Of a stretch of 64,000 bases of DNA, positions 54,882-63,699 are shown in pieces. The position numbers were made by a program, and so were the translations under genes. The stretch covers positions 930,001 to 994,000 of the forward strand of contig NZ_NIXN01000001.1 of NCBI RefSeq assembly GCF_002807055.1. Direction: 5' to 3'. Every line of letters starts with the position of its first letter. The first letter of the stretch is position 1. This stretch comes from Confluentibacter citreus. GTDB taxonomy: Bacteria > Bacteroidota > Bacteroidia > Flavobacteriales > Flavobacteriaceae. Below the pieces are notes generated by a model. It ran no database searches. It saw only the letters and a program-made list of their open reading frames with translations, and was not told the origin of the DNA.

Positions 54882-56216
54882 ATGAAACAGACAAAAAACA
54901 GCATTATAATTAGTGTTTTCTTTATAAGTGCATTATGTTTTTCTCAAAAAAAGTGGACATTGCAAGAATGTGTGGCGTATGCTCTTGAAAATAATATTTC
55001 AGTAAAGCAGTCAGGATTAGATTTACAAACGGCTGAAATAAGCAAAAAAGATGCTATTGGAAATTTTTTACCGAGTTTAAGCGCATCCTCTTCCTATTCT
55101 TGGAGTATTGGTCTAACTCAAAATCCAGTAACGTTTGATGCAGTTACTGCAACATCTAACACATTATCTGGTAATGTAAATTCAAATATTACCATTTATG
55201 ATGGTTTAAGAAATTTGAATCAGTTGTACCGTTCTAGATTAGAAATTGTAGCAAGTCAATACCAACTTGATAAAATGAAAGATGATATTTCACTTATGGT
55301 AGCGAATTCATTCTTGCAAATTCTTTTTAATAAGGAACAATTAAAAGTGTTACAAGCGCAGCAAGCCGTGTCGTTACAACAATTAGAACGAACCCAAAAT
55401 TTAGTTGATAATGGCTCATTACCAAGAGGAGATTTACTTGAGGTTCAAGCTACCATTGCATCGCAAGAGCAACAAATAGTAAATGCCGAAAACGCCATTT
55501 TATTGTCAAGGGTAAGTTTGGCACAAACTTTATTAATTAAAGATTACCAAGATTTTGATACTGCCGATATTAATTATGATGTGCCAGTGACTAATATTTT
55601 AAATGAAACTCCAGAAACTATTATTAGTAAAGCTAAGGAAGAACGTTATGAAATTAAAATAGCGGATGCCAATTCTAGATTAGCTGAATATGATTTAAAA
55701 ATAGCAAAAGGGGGTTTACAGCCAACAATAAGTGGTTTTTATAGTTTTGGAACTAATTATTTTACTTCAGAATTGTTTGATACACAACCCTTTGATGTTC
55801 AAGTTTCTAATAACAAGCGTCATAATTTTGGACTTCAATTAAGCATTCCAATATTCAATCGTTTTGCGGCCAGTAATAGTGTTAGTAGAAGTCGTGTGAA
55901 TTTTGAACGATCAAAATTTCAATTAGAGCAAGCTAATCTAGATTTGGAAACGACCGTTTACCAAGCATTTAATGATGCCAAAGGCGCCATGAAAGCTTAT
56001 GAGGCAGCCCAAAAAACGGTGACAGCGCGCCAAGAAGCCTATAATTATTCGAGAGAGCGTTACAATGTTGGCTTGTTAAATGCATTCGACTTTAGTCAAT
56101 CACAAAATCAACTTGAGGCAGCACAAAGTGATGTAATTAGAACCAAGTATGACTATATATTCAAATTAAAAGTGTTAGAGTTTTATTTTGGAATTCCAAT
56201 ATCGGAATTGGATTAA
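54882..56216 (+). CDS. TolC-family outer-membrane efflux protein
   Basis: 444 aa from the ATG at 54882; a TTG six bases earlier would add only two residues. A signal peptide (1-22, ending 'CFSQ') is followed by 'WTLQECVAYALENNISVKQS', the hallmark of the family, and two helical repeats, the second with 'QPTISGFYSFGTNYF' and 'RQEAYNYSRERYNVGLLNAF'. It forms the outer-membrane duct of the exporter encoded by the four upstream genes; the gap to the adaptor gene is 6 bp. A long hairpin follows. Confidence 0.95.
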   Translation: MKQTKNSIIISVFFISALCFSQKKWTLQECVAYALENNISVKQSGLDLQTAEISKKDAIGNFLPSLSASSSYSWSIGLTQNPVTFDAVTATSNTLSGNVNSNITIYDGLRNLNQLYRSRLEIVASQYQLDKMKDDISLMVANSFLQILFNKEQLKVLQAQQAVSLQQLERTQNLVDNGSLPRGDLLEVQATIASQEQQIVNAENAILLSRVSLAQTLLIKDYQDFDTADINYDVPVTNILNETPETIISKAKEERYEIKIADANSRLAEYDLKIAKGGLQPTISGFYSFGTNYFTSELFDTQPFDVQVSNNKRHNFGLQLSIPIFNRFAASNSVSRSRVNFERSKFQLEQANLDLETTVYQAFNDAKGAMKAYEAAQKTVTARQEAYNYSRERYNVGLLNAFDFSQSQNQLEAAQSDVIRTKYDYIFKLKVLEFYFGIPISELD

Positions 56217-56240
56217 CATAAAATAAATATCATTCGTTAT

Positions 56241-56279
56241 CTATAATTGCTTTATTCTTGGAGGATAAAGCAATTATAG
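56241..56279 (+). terminator. Hairpin after the exporter operon
   Basis: A perfect 15-bp stem (56241-56255 and 56265-56279) with a 9-nt loop TCTTGGAGG. Only a short T-stretch follows, so termination may be partial, but position and stem length support an operon end. Confidence 0.7.
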
Positions 56280-56362
56280 TTTAAGAGAGTTAGATACAAT
56301 TTTTGTTTTTACGATAAAAGTTTTGGACTTTTACATGGTAAAAACTATAACAACAGAATACT

Positions 56363-57034
56363 TTGGCTTTAATACTTAATATTGAAACAGCAACGACCAA
56401 TTGTTCGGTTTCTATTTCCGAAGAAGATAAAACCGTATTCTTAAAAGAAGACAACAATAAAAATTATTCGCATGCCGAAAGTTTGCACGTTTTTATTGAT
56501 GCGGTTTTAAAAGAATCAAAAACGGCTTTAACAGATATTGACGCCATAGCGGTAAGCAAAGGGCCTGGGTCTTACACGGGGCTTAGAATTGGCGTTTCAG
56601 CTGCTAAAGGGCTTTGTTTCGCTTTAAACGTACCATTGATTTCAGTTCCAACACTTGAAGCTTTAGTTTATCAAGTAAAAATGGATGAGGGGATTATAAT
56701 TCCTATGCTAGATGCTAGACGTATGGAGGTTTATTCGGCTATTTTTAATTCAGACTATAGCCAAATCAGGGAAACAGAAGCACAGATTTTAGATGAACAT
56801 GCTTTTGCTGAATATTTAGAAAAAGGTAAAGTCCACTTTATTGGTAATGGTGTTGAAAAAGCCAAAGGCATCATAACGCACCCAAATGCTGTTTTTATAA
56901 ATGATAAATTACCTTCTGCAAACGAAATGGGCTTGTTGGCTCATGATAAATATAAAATAAGCGACTTTGAAGATGTCGCTTATTTTGAGCCTTATTACTT
57001 AAAAGACTTTGTAGCTTTAAAAGCTAAATTTTAG
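56363..57034 (+). CDS. tsaB: tRNA threonylcarbamoyladenosine synthesis protein TsaB
   Basis: 223 aa from a TTG start (56363); the first residues 'ALILNIETATTNCSVSI' are the conserved ATPase-like N-terminus, so a later start is excluded. The signature 'GPGSYTGLRIG' is at 68-78. TsaB dimerises with TsaD and is needed for the t6A modification of tRNA position 37. It ends in an 11-bp overlap with the convergent mscS gene. Confidence 0.95.
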   Translation: MALILNIETATTNCSVSISEEDKTVFLKEDNNKNYSHAESLHVFIDAVLKESKTALTDIDAIAVSKGPGSYTGLRIGVSAAKGLCFALNVPLISVPTLEALVYQVKMDEGIIIPMLDARRMEVYSAIFNSDYSQIRETEAQILDEHAFAEYLEKGKVHFIGNGVEKAKGIITHPNAVFINDKLPSANEMGLLAHDKYKISDFEDVAYFEPYYLKDFVALKAKF

Positions 57035-57875
57035 CTCCCTTTTTTACTTCAACTTGATGTGGATATGGTATTTCTATACCTGCAGCATCTAGAGCTTCTT
57101 TAACGCTTTCCGTTATTTCAAAATAAACGGCCCAATAGTCCCCTGAGTTGCACCACGGCCTAACGGCAAAATTAATAGAGCTATCTGCTAATTCTAAAAC
57201 GTTTACAGTCGGTTCTGGAGTCTCTAAAACTTTAGGATTTTGTTTTAAAACCGTCATTAAAACGTCTTTTGTTTTTTTTATATCGGACTCATAACCAACC
57301 CCAAAAACCAAGTCAACACGTCTAGTGCCCTCTGTCGTGTAATTAATAATATTACCATTTGATAAAGCACCATTAGGAATGATTATTTCCTTATTGGAAA
57401 GCCCAATTAATTTTGTGGTGAATATTTCAATTTGTTTCACCGTACCAAGCTCACCTTGAGCTTCTATGAGATCTCCTATTTTAAATGGTTTGAAAATCAT
57501 TATCAATACCCCACCAGCAAAATTCCCTAAAGACCCTTGAAGGGCTAAACCAATGGCTAAACCTGCAGCAGCAATAACAGCGGCAAATGAGGTTGTGGAA
57601 ACACCTAAGGTTCCCAAAAGGGTGATAATAAGAAGTGCTTTTAATGACCAATTTAATAAGTTTATCAAAAACTTTTGCAGACTCACATCATAGTTACTGG
57701 TAGCCATTACTTTACGGCTGGCTTTAAGAATTTTTTTAATTACCCATGAGCCAACAATCCATATGATAATGGCACCAATAATCTTTAAGCCATATTCTGT
57801 AGCTAATACAATCCATTTTTCTGTTTCAATACTTTCTAAATCCATAAATGTTTGTTTTAAAATAGATGAATACAT
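57024..57875 (-). CDS. MscS-family mechanosensitive channel
   Basis: 283 aa: three membrane helices (about 28-48, 70-92, 98-125), the last being the pore-lining TM3 with 'AAAGLAIGLALQGSLGNFAGG', followed by 'IFKPFKIGDLIEAQGELGTV' and the beta/alpha cytoplasmic domains. Length is like E. coli MscS (286 aa). It should release solutes on osmotic downshock. The ATG at 57875 may be too early; a second in-frame ATG at 57845 (residue 11) also gives a sensible N-terminus. Overlaps tsaB by 11 bp tail-to-tail. Confidence 0.94.
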   Translation of the reverse strand: MYSSILKQTFMDLESIETEKWIVLATEYGLKIIGAIIIWIVGSWVIKKILKASRKVMATSNYDVSLQKFLINLLNWSLKALLIITLLGTLGVSTTSFAAVIAAAGLAIGLALQGSLGNFAGGVLIMIFKPFKIGDLIEAQGELGTVKQIEIFTTKLIGLSNKEIIIPNGALSNGNIINYTTEGTRRVDLVFGVGYESDIKKTKDVLMTVLKQNPKVLETPEPTVNVLELADSSINFAVRPWCNSGDYWAVYFEITESVKEALDAAGIEIPYPHQVEVKKGAKI

Positions 57876-57912
57876 AATACAATTTTCTTCTTAAAAAAGG
57901 GAATCCAAAAGG

Positions 57913-58275
57913 TTAAAAAATGTTAACACATAGGGAAATTATAGCAAGAATTGCTGGTATGGATTGAAAATAAAATAGTTTGATTTGTTTGGTGGAATAG
58001 GCACCATAAATACCAGCAATGGTAACACAACAAAGAAAAAATAAAGCGATGTTAATATCGTTTTCTAAGATTGAAAAAACTAATCCGGCTGATAAAAACC
58101 CATTATACAATCCTTGGTTTGCAGCCAATACTTTGGTGTCTTCAGCAAATTGTTTAGACTTTAATCCAAACGTTTTTATTCCTTTTGGTTTAGTCCAAAG
58201 AAACATTTCCAATATCAAAAAATAGAGATGTTCAAAAGCAACAAAGCAAATTAAAAAAATACTTAAAAAACTCAT
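57913..58275 (-). CDS. DUF1304 membrane protein
   Basis: 120 aa with four hydrophobic helices and the DUF1304 pattern: '[17 protein letters not shown]', '[20 protein letters not shown]' and '[10 protein letters not shown]'. The function of the family is unknown. Its ATG overlaps the stop codon of the DUF255 gene by 4 bp (ATGA), so the two are probably translated together. Confidence 0.9.
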   Translation of the reverse strand: MSFLSIFLICFVAFEHLYFLILEMFLWTKPKGIKTFGLKSKQFAEDTKVLAANQGLYNGFLSAGLVFSILENDINIALFFLCCVTIAGIYGAYSTKQIKLFYFQSIPAILAIISLCVNIF

Positions 58276-60383
58276 TCTTTTAAAAACTCTAAAGCTTTGC
58301 TAACTTCTTTAACGGGTAATTTACAGGCTTTGTTTACGCAAACGTAAATGAATGTTTCTTGGGGGTTATATCTGCTTTCCAATAAAGGTAAATTATTTTC
58401 CGTAGTACTTGCCGCAATTAATTTATTTGGAACGTAATGTTTATTTAATTCCGCTATTTTTTGTTTGGCATCTTTACCTACTATGGCTACTTCATAATAC
58501 GGATGGGCATAATTCAACATTAAATCCAGCCAATTGGAATAACCAGATGGGTATTCTTTCATTTCAGGTTTCACATTGTTTAGCATGGTCATAGCTGTTT
58601 TTGAGAAATGCTCATTATCAAAGTAGTGAGATAGTTTAAACAGGTTTTTAGCCATGATAGAATTACTTGCAGGAATTACATTATCTCTATATTCAATACT
58701 TCTGGATACTAAGGATGCGTCGCTATTAGATGTGAAATAAAACATTTTGCTGTTTTCATCAAAAAAGTGATCGAAACTATAATTGGCTAAATCCCTTGCT
58801 GTTGTTAAATATGTTTCATTTAAAGTATTTTCATAAAGCGCAATGAACGCTTCGATAGTGGCTGAATAATCTTCAAGATAACCGTTTATGGTGCTTTTAC
58901 CATCTTTATAGTTGTGGTTTAAACCGCCATCTTTACGAAGTTGGTTGCTTATTATAAATTTGGCATTTTTTTCAGCAGCTTCCAAATAACTTTTATCGTC
59001 CAAAACTCTATAAGCATCTACATATCCTTTAAGCATCAAGGCATTCCAGGAGGTTAAAGTTTTATCATCCAAACGTGGTTTATCCCGTTTGTTGCGAACC
59101 GTTAAAAGAACCGTTTTCCATTGATTCTTTTTTTCTGCTAACTGGATTTCGTTCAATTGATATTTCTTCATAATGGAAACATCATCATCTTTACGGATTA
59201 ACACATAATTATCATGTTCCCAAAGACCATAATCGTTGATGTTATAATACTCTGAAAACAAATCAAAATCGTCTTTAAGAAGCGTTTTTAGTTCTTCTGG
59301 TGTCCAAACATAAAAAGCACCTTCTTCCAGTTTTCCTTGCGGTGTATTACTATCTGCATCCAATGAAGAATAGAACGCACCATTGTTTGCGGTCATGTCT
59401 TTTTTAATATATTCTAATGTCTCTGTAATGACATTTTTGTAAAGTGGATTTTTTGTTATCAGATAAGCATCGGCATATAGACTAACCAACAGGGCATTAT
59501 CATATAACATTTTTTCAAAATGGGGAACATGCCATTTTTCATCAACCGAATATCTTGAAAAACCACCACCAATATGATCATAAACACCACCGTAAGCTAT
59601 TTGGGTAAGTGTTTTGTTTACATACTCTTGTAGCTCTTTATTGTTATTTTGATAGGCCTCTCTTAAGAGAAAATGATAATTGCTCGGCATCATAAATTTT
59701 GGAGCTTGATCCAAGCCCCCATAAGTGTGGTCGAAATTTTTTGACCAATTTTTTAATGCATCATTTATAAAAGCAGTTTCAAAAACGGGCTCATCGGTAT
59801 TTAAACTAACAACGTCCAGCGACTTTATCCCCTGAGAAAGTTTATCAGCATATTCATAAAGCTTGTCTGGATTTTCAGCATACAGTTTGGTAATCTGGTT
59901 TAAAATATCAATCCATTGTTCTTTTTTAAAATAAGTACCTCCCCAAACCGGTCGGCCGTCAGGTAATGCAATTACGTTTAAAGGCCACCCACCACTGCCA
60001 GTCATAAGCTGTACGGCACTCATATATATTTGGTCAACATCAGGGCGCTCTTCCCGGTCTACTTTTATATTTATAAAATCTTTGTTCATGACTTGTGCCA
60101 CCAAACTATCTTCAAAACTTTCGTGCTCCATAACATGGCACCAATGGCATGCGGCATAACCAACGCTGATCAATATGAGTTTTTTTTCAGATTTTGCTTT
60201 AGCTAATGTTTTGTCATTCCATGCATTCCAATTTACAGGATTGTGTGCGTGCTGTAATAAGTACGGGCTCGTTTCATGTATTAGGTCGTTTGTATATGGA
60301 TGTGTCATGTCTTTTGAAGTTTCACTTTTACAACTGAAAAGCATAATGGGCAATAGTAACAATAGGGTAATGGTTTTTCTCAT
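58272..60383 (-). CDS. DUF255/YyaL-type thioredoxin-domain lipoprotein
   Basis: 703 aa from the ATG at 60383, which gives a clear lipoprotein signal ('LLPIMLFSC', Cys18); an ATG 33 bp upstream is rejected because it adds residues before the signal peptide. The N-terminal thioredoxin-like DUF255 domain contains 'HNPVNWNAW' and '[11 protein letters not shown]' (Cys79, Cys82); the rest is an (alpha/alpha)6-barrel-like region as in N-acylglucosamine 2-epimerases, ending with a Cys-containing '[14 protein letters not shown]'. The bacterial family has no firm function. It is coupled to the DUF1304 gene downstream. A terminator lies just upstream. Confidence 0.9.
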   Translation of the reverse strand: MRKTITLLLLLPIMLFSCKSETSKDMTHPYTNDLIHETSPYLLQHAHNPVNWNAWNDKTLAKAKSEKKLILISVGYAACHWCHVMEHESFEDSLVAQVMNKDFINIKVDREERPDVDQIYMSAVQLMTGSGGWPLNVIALPDGRPVWGGTYFKKEQWIDILNQITKLYAENPDKLYEYADKLSQGIKSLDVVSLNTDEPVFETAFINDALKNWSKNFDHTYGGLDQAPKFMMPSNYHFLLREAYQNNNKELQEYVNKTLTQIAYGGVYDHIGGGFSRYSVDEKWHVPHFEKMLYDNALLVSLYADAYLITKNPLYKNVITETLEYIKKDMTANNGAFYSSLDADSNTPQGKLEEGAFYVWTPEELKTLLKDDFDLFSEYYNINDYGLWEHDNYVLIRKDDDVSIMKKYQLNEIQLAEKKNQWKTVLLTVRNKRDKPRLDDKTLTSWNALMLKGYVDAYRVLDDKSYLEAAEKNAKFIISNQLRKDGGLNHNYKDGKSTINGYLEDYSATIEAFIALYENTLNETYLTTARDLANYSFDHFFDENSKMFYFTSNSDASLVSRSIEYRDNVIPASNSIMAKNLFKLSHYFDNEHFSKTAMTMLNNVKPEMKEYPSGYSNWLDLMLNYAHPYYEVAIVGKDAKQKIAELNKHYVPNKLIAASTTENNLPLLESRYNPQETFIYVCVNKACKLPVKEVSKALEFLKE

Positions 60384-60399
60384 TTTAAAAATTGATATT

Positions 60400-60427
60400 G
60401 AAAAAAAAGCGTTCAAACATGAACGCT
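60400..60427 (-). terminator. Rho-independent terminator after the dodecin gene (minus strand)
   Basis: Read on the minus strand: an 8-bp perfect stem AGCGTTCA/TGAACGCT with the loop TGTT, followed by eight T. It ends dodecin transcription only 17 bp before the DUF255 start codon, leaving little space for a separate DUF255 promoter. Confidence 0.9.
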
Positions 60428-60455
60428 AAGGTTTTGTTTTTGAAATGGTTGAGGG

Positions 60456-60656
60456 TTATTCAACTTCAAAAGTGATTTTTACATTGACTCTAAATTCTGT
60501 GATGTTTCCATTTGCAACGCTGGCACTTTGATCTTGAACATATACAGAACGTATGTTTTTAACACTTTTAGCGGCGTGGGTTACAGCTTTTCTGGCAGCA
60601 TCTTCCCAACTTTTTTCTGAATTCGATAATACTTCAATAACTTTTAATACTGACAT
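60456..60656 (-). CDS. Dodecin family flavin-binding protein
   Basis: 66 aa, the exact size of dodecins. Sequence 'VLKVIEVLSNSEKSWEDAAR' contains the flavin-stacking Trp (residue 17), and 'IRSVYVQDQSASV' the second half of the binding site with a Gln. Dodecins form twelve-subunit shells that bind and store riboflavin or FMN. It lies between the Nfu gene (52 bp away) and a terminator, in the same direction. Confidence 0.93.
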   Translation of the reverse strand: MSVLKVIEVLSNSEKSWEDAARKAVTHAAKSVKNIRSVYVQDQSASVANGNITEFRVNVKITFEVE

Positions 60657-60708
60657 AGTTTAGTTTTTTTAAAAATTAATAACACTAAATATAAGAAATT
60701 AAACTGAG

Positions 60709-61611
60709 TTAACCGTTTATGGCTTCAACAGTTTCAACTTTGTCCTTAAGCATTTCTTTCAGCATGTTTTCAATACCACTTTTTAAAGTGTATGTTGAAG
60801 ATGGACAACCACTACAGGCGCCTTGAAGCAGCACGCTTACTTTTTTGGTAATGGCATCATAAGAAATAAACTGAATATTTCCACCATCACTAGCCACGGC
60901 AGGTTTTACATATTCTTCAAGAATATTTATAATTTCTTTGGAGGTATCATCAAGCGATTCAAAATAGGTATCTATTTGTTTGGTTGATTTCTGTAAACTT
61001 TCGGCAGCTCCAGGCAACACAATGTCTTTGCCGTTTTCAATATAACTTCTTATGAATTCGCGTAATTGCACTGTAATGTCTAACCATTCAGCGATGTCAT
61101 ATTTGGTGATCGATATATAATTTTCATCAAGGAACACATTTTTCACAAATGGAAAATGGAACAATTCTGTAGCTAACGGAGACAATTTTGCTTCATCAAT
61201 AGACGTGAACTCAAATAAGGCTGTTACTAATTTTTTATTGGCAACAAACTTCATAACTGAAGGGTTCGGCGTGCTTTCCGCATACACCGTAACAGGAACT
61301 TTTTTAGAAACAGCGGTTTCTTCAATAATAATGCCTCCATCATTTAAATAATCGCTTATTTGTTCTGCTATTTCATCCTGCACATCTTCCCATTCTACAA
61401 TATTGTAGCGCTCTACAGCAATAAAATTACTAGAGATATACACCTTTTTTACAAAGGGCAAATAAAATAATTGCTGTGCTAATGGTGACGGTTTCGCTTC
61501 ATCTATATTGTTGAATTCAAAACTTTGGTTTTTGGTAATGAATTGATTAAGTTCAAATTTGATGATAGCTTTATTGGAAGTTTCTTGTATTGAAACGGTA
61601 AAAGTATTCAT
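60709..61611 (-). CDS. Nfu-type iron-sulfur scaffold protein with two N-terminal domains
   Basis: 300 aa from the ATG at 61611. A longer frame upstream is mostly basic/AT-rich sequence and is not supported. The protein has two successive Nfu N-terminal-like domains, at about 1-90 and 107-195, which share the pattern 'F.F..IDEAK.SPLA..LF..PFVK.V', and then the NifU C-terminal domain (about 222-300) with 'DGGNIQF' and the cluster-binding Cys266 and Cys269 ('ACSGCPSSTYT'). It should bind a [4Fe-4S] cluster and pass it to target enzymes in the cytoplasm. The doubled N-terminal domain is the notable feature; the first copy lacks the 'TPNP' motif that the second has. Confidence 0.92.
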   Translation of the reverse strand: MNTFTVSIQETSNKAIIKFELNQFITKNQSFEFNNIDEAKPSPLAQQLFYLPFVKKVYISSNFIAVERYNIVEWEDVQDEIAEQISDYLNDGGIIIEETAVSKKVPVTVYAESTPNPSVMKFVANKKLVTALFEFTSIDEAKLSPLATELFHFPFVKNVFLDENYISITKYDIAEWLDITVQLREFIRSYIENGKDIVLPGAAESLQKSTKQIDTYFESLDDTSKEIINILEEYVKPAVASDGGNIQFISYDAITKKVSVLLQGACSGCPSSTYTLKSGIENMLKEMLKDKVETVEAING

Positions 61612-61773
61612 TTTAGCTTTTTTTTGTAAAAATACTAAAAGAAAACTATAGTTATGTATATATTTGGGTTTTGTTGCTCTTTTGAAGGCATGAATAATAG
61701 TTAGATTTTTATGTTTTAATTTATTGATAATCAAAACATTGATATCTATATAAAACCTACTTAATAATAGTTT

Positions 61774-62778
61774 ATGAAGTCTACATATTGTTTCGTTGTA
61801 ATAATAATCCTTTTAGGAACGCTTAAAATCCAAGCCCAAGAAGGGTTGCCTATTTATGCAGACTATTTAACTGATAATTATTATTTAATCCATCCATCCA
61901 TGGCTGGGGCGGCTAATTGTGCAAAGGTGCGTTTAACAGGTCGCCAACAATGGTTTGGACATGAAGATGCGCCCAAACTTTTAACCTTAAGTATGAATGG
62001 TAGAATAGGGGATACACCATCTGCTATTGGAGGTATTTTGTACACAGATAAAAACGGATACCATTCACAAACCGGAGCCTATGTAACATATGCGCATCAT
62101 CTGATGTTTTCCAGGAATGAAGTAGATTTAAATCAGTTGTCATTCGGTTTAAGTGTTGGTTTTATTCAATACAAATTAGATGAAACATCATTTCCTCAAG
62201 ATGGTTTCGATCCTATAATTGATGGCGTTGTACAAAGTGAAACAAATCTTAACATGGATTTTGGTTTTTCGTATAATTATTTAGATTTCTATGCGCACGG
62301 AACCGTTAAAAATCTATTGAAAAACTCAGGGATTAATAACGATATTGAGATCACCAGTAATTTAAGACGCTATTTACTATCTGCCGGATATGTTTTTGGA
62401 AAGTATGGAAGCGATTGGACGTATGAACCATCTTTAATGTTTCAATATAAAGAAGGTACACAAGAATCTTCTATAGATATAAACGCCAAAGCTTATAAAA
62501 CTACGCAATTTGGAAGTCTTTGGGGAGGTTTATCTTATCGTCAAAGTTTAGATGGCGCTCAATATTTAACAAATTCTGGAGCTATTGCTAGCCAAAAATT
62601 GCAGAATATAACCCCTATTATTGGAGTGAATTACGATCAGTTTATGTTTGCTTACAATTATACATACCAAACCAATTCGGTAGTGTTCACAAATGGCGGC
62701 TTTCATCAAATAACCCTTGGGTATAACTTTAATTGTAAAAAGGTGCGATACGATTGTAATTGTCCTGCAGTGAATTAA
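61774..62778 (+). CDS. Orphan PorP/SprF family outer-membrane protein with Cys-rich tail
   Basis: 334 aa. Signal peptide (1-21, ending 'IQAQ'), then the PorP/SprF start 'LPIYADYLTDNYYLIHPSMAG' (a diverged form of 'QYMYN..INPAYA') and a beta-barrel. The last 16 residues contain four... three clustered cysteines ('NCKKVRYDCNC'), unlike the copy at 9024-9980. There is no surface protein or OmpA gene next to it, so its cargo, if any, is encoded elsewhere. It ends 4 bp from a convergent gene. Confidence 0.88.
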   Translation: MKSTYCFVVIIILLGTLKIQAQEGLPIYADYLTDNYYLIHPSMAGAANCAKVRLTGRQQWFGHEDAPKLLTLSMNGRIGDTPSAIGGILYTDKNGYHSQTGAYVTYAHHLMFSRNEVDLNQLSFGLSVGFIQYKLDETSFPQDGFDPIIDGVVQSETNLNMDFGFSYNYLDFYAHGTVKNLLKNSGINNDIEITSNLRRYLLSAGYVFGKYGSDWTYEPSLMFQYKEGTQESSIDINAKAYKTTQFGSLWGGLSYRQSLDGAQYLTNSGAIASQKLQNITPIIGVNYDQFMFAYNYTYQTNSVVFTNGGFHQITLGYNFNCKKVRYDCNCPAVN

Positions 62779-62782
62779 AAGT

Positions 62783-63211
62783 CTAATAGGAGGTATCTAC
62801 AATAATTTTCCAGTCATTATCAATTTTCCTAAAAAGAAGCATAAAAAAGCCATCAGCATTTCCCACGTTTCGCTTTAAATGGTATTCCCCCAAAACGTAA
62901 TAATTATTGTCACTAATTTTAGAAATGTCATTGATTTTATAACTTAAAGTCCCAGTGTGATCTATATCTGGATAGCTTCTTCTATACCGCTCATAAGTAT
63001 TGTTCCAGCCATATATAATACCATTTGCTCCATAAAACTTAAGGGAATCATTTTTCCAATAGCCTTCCATATAGCCTTCTATATCATCTTTAGACCAAGC
63101 CAATCTTTGGTCTTTAAGAACAGCAAGTATGTCCTTTTTATCTTTCTCTTCCGTTTGGGCAGTAATACTGTAACATGATAAAATAAATAATACTAGTAAA
63201 ATTTTTTTCAT
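62783..63211 (-). CDS. Secreted NTF2-like (DUF4440/SnoaL-type) protein
   Basis: 142 aa. Signal peptide (1-18, ending 'SITAQ'), then an NTF2-like fold: 'VLKDQRLAWSKDDIEGYMEG', 'WNNTYERYRRSYPD', and C-terminal strands 'FMLLFRKIDNDWKIIVDTSY'. Such domains bind small ligands or act as simple enzymes; here no catalytic residues can be assigned. It should be periplasmic. It stands alone, convergent with the orphan PorP/SprF gene. Confidence 0.85.
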   Translation of the reverse strand: MKKILLVLFILSCYSITAQTEEKDKKDILAVLKDQRLAWSKDDIEGYMEGYWKNDSLKFYGANGIIYGWNNTYERYRRSYPDIDHTGTLSYKINDISKISDNNYYVLGEYHLKRNVGNADGFFMLLFRKIDNDWKIIVDTSY

Positions 63212-63414
63212 ACCTAACTTTAATTTATGATAGTAAAAATAGCAAAATCAAACTTTTAAAGTGGTTGTACATCGATTTATTTGACCGGTTTAATTTTTTC
63301 AACTAAAGTAGTTTTGGCTTCATCGATTAAATAGTTTTAAGTTTATTTTTAAATATACATTTATATGAAAATCAATTAATTAATAGTCCCGAGTTTATTG
63401 TTTAACCTAAAAAA

Positions 63415-63699
63415 ATGTATATGGATTTAAAAATTACTAACTACAACAATTTCTATAGTTTGAAAGGAATTTTAAACAGAAATAATATTCACATATTTCA
63501 AAATGAATTTAAGTACATCTTTGACAAAGCAAATGACATTATAATAAATATTGAAGGTGTCGAATTTATTGATCGACATGGCGTAAATGCTTTTGTGAAA
63601 TTGCACAACGACTCGATTTTAAAAAATAAAAAACTGGCCATAATAGGTTTGGGTTGTAAAGATTTATACGATCATTTTAAATCGGAAACAGCCGCTTAG
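63415..63699 (+). CDS. STAS-domain protein lacking the phosphorylatable serine
   Basis: 94 aa, a single STAS domain: 'YSLKGILNRNNIHIFQNEF', 'IIINIEGVEFIDRHGVNAFV', 'KKLAIIGLGCKDLYDHF'. In anti-sigma-factor antagonists the D-S-x-G loop carries a Ser or Thr that is phosphorylated; here it is D-R-H-G, so regulation by a kinase at this site is not possible. It may act as a structural partner in a signalling complex. The ATG at 63415 or 63421 may be the start. The downstream gene is convergent and its stop codon is the next base. Confidence 0.72.
   Translation: MYMDLKITNYNNFYSLKGILNRNNIHIFQNEFKYIFDKANDIIINIEGVEFIDRHGVNAFVKLHNDSILKNKKLAIIGLGCKDLYDHFKSETAA

Noticed and set aside
57008-57036. Short inverted repeat around the tsaB/mscS overlap (AGCTAAA...TTTAGCT)
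   Set aside because: The arms leave no room for a loop and lie inside coding sequence of both genes.
60384-60416. Upstream ATG for the DUF255 lipoprotein
   Set aside because: It would put extra residues in front of the lipoprotein signal and begins at the edge of the terminator's T-run.
61612-61734. 41-residue N-terminal extension of the Nfu protein
   Set aside because: The extension has no family similarity and lies in AT-rich sequence; the internal Met gives the normal domain start.
63309-63316. TAGTTTTG before the STAS gene as a -7 box
   Set aside because: The nearest TTG is 25 bp upstream, slightly too far, and the start codon is about 100 bp downstream; not enough to call a promoter.
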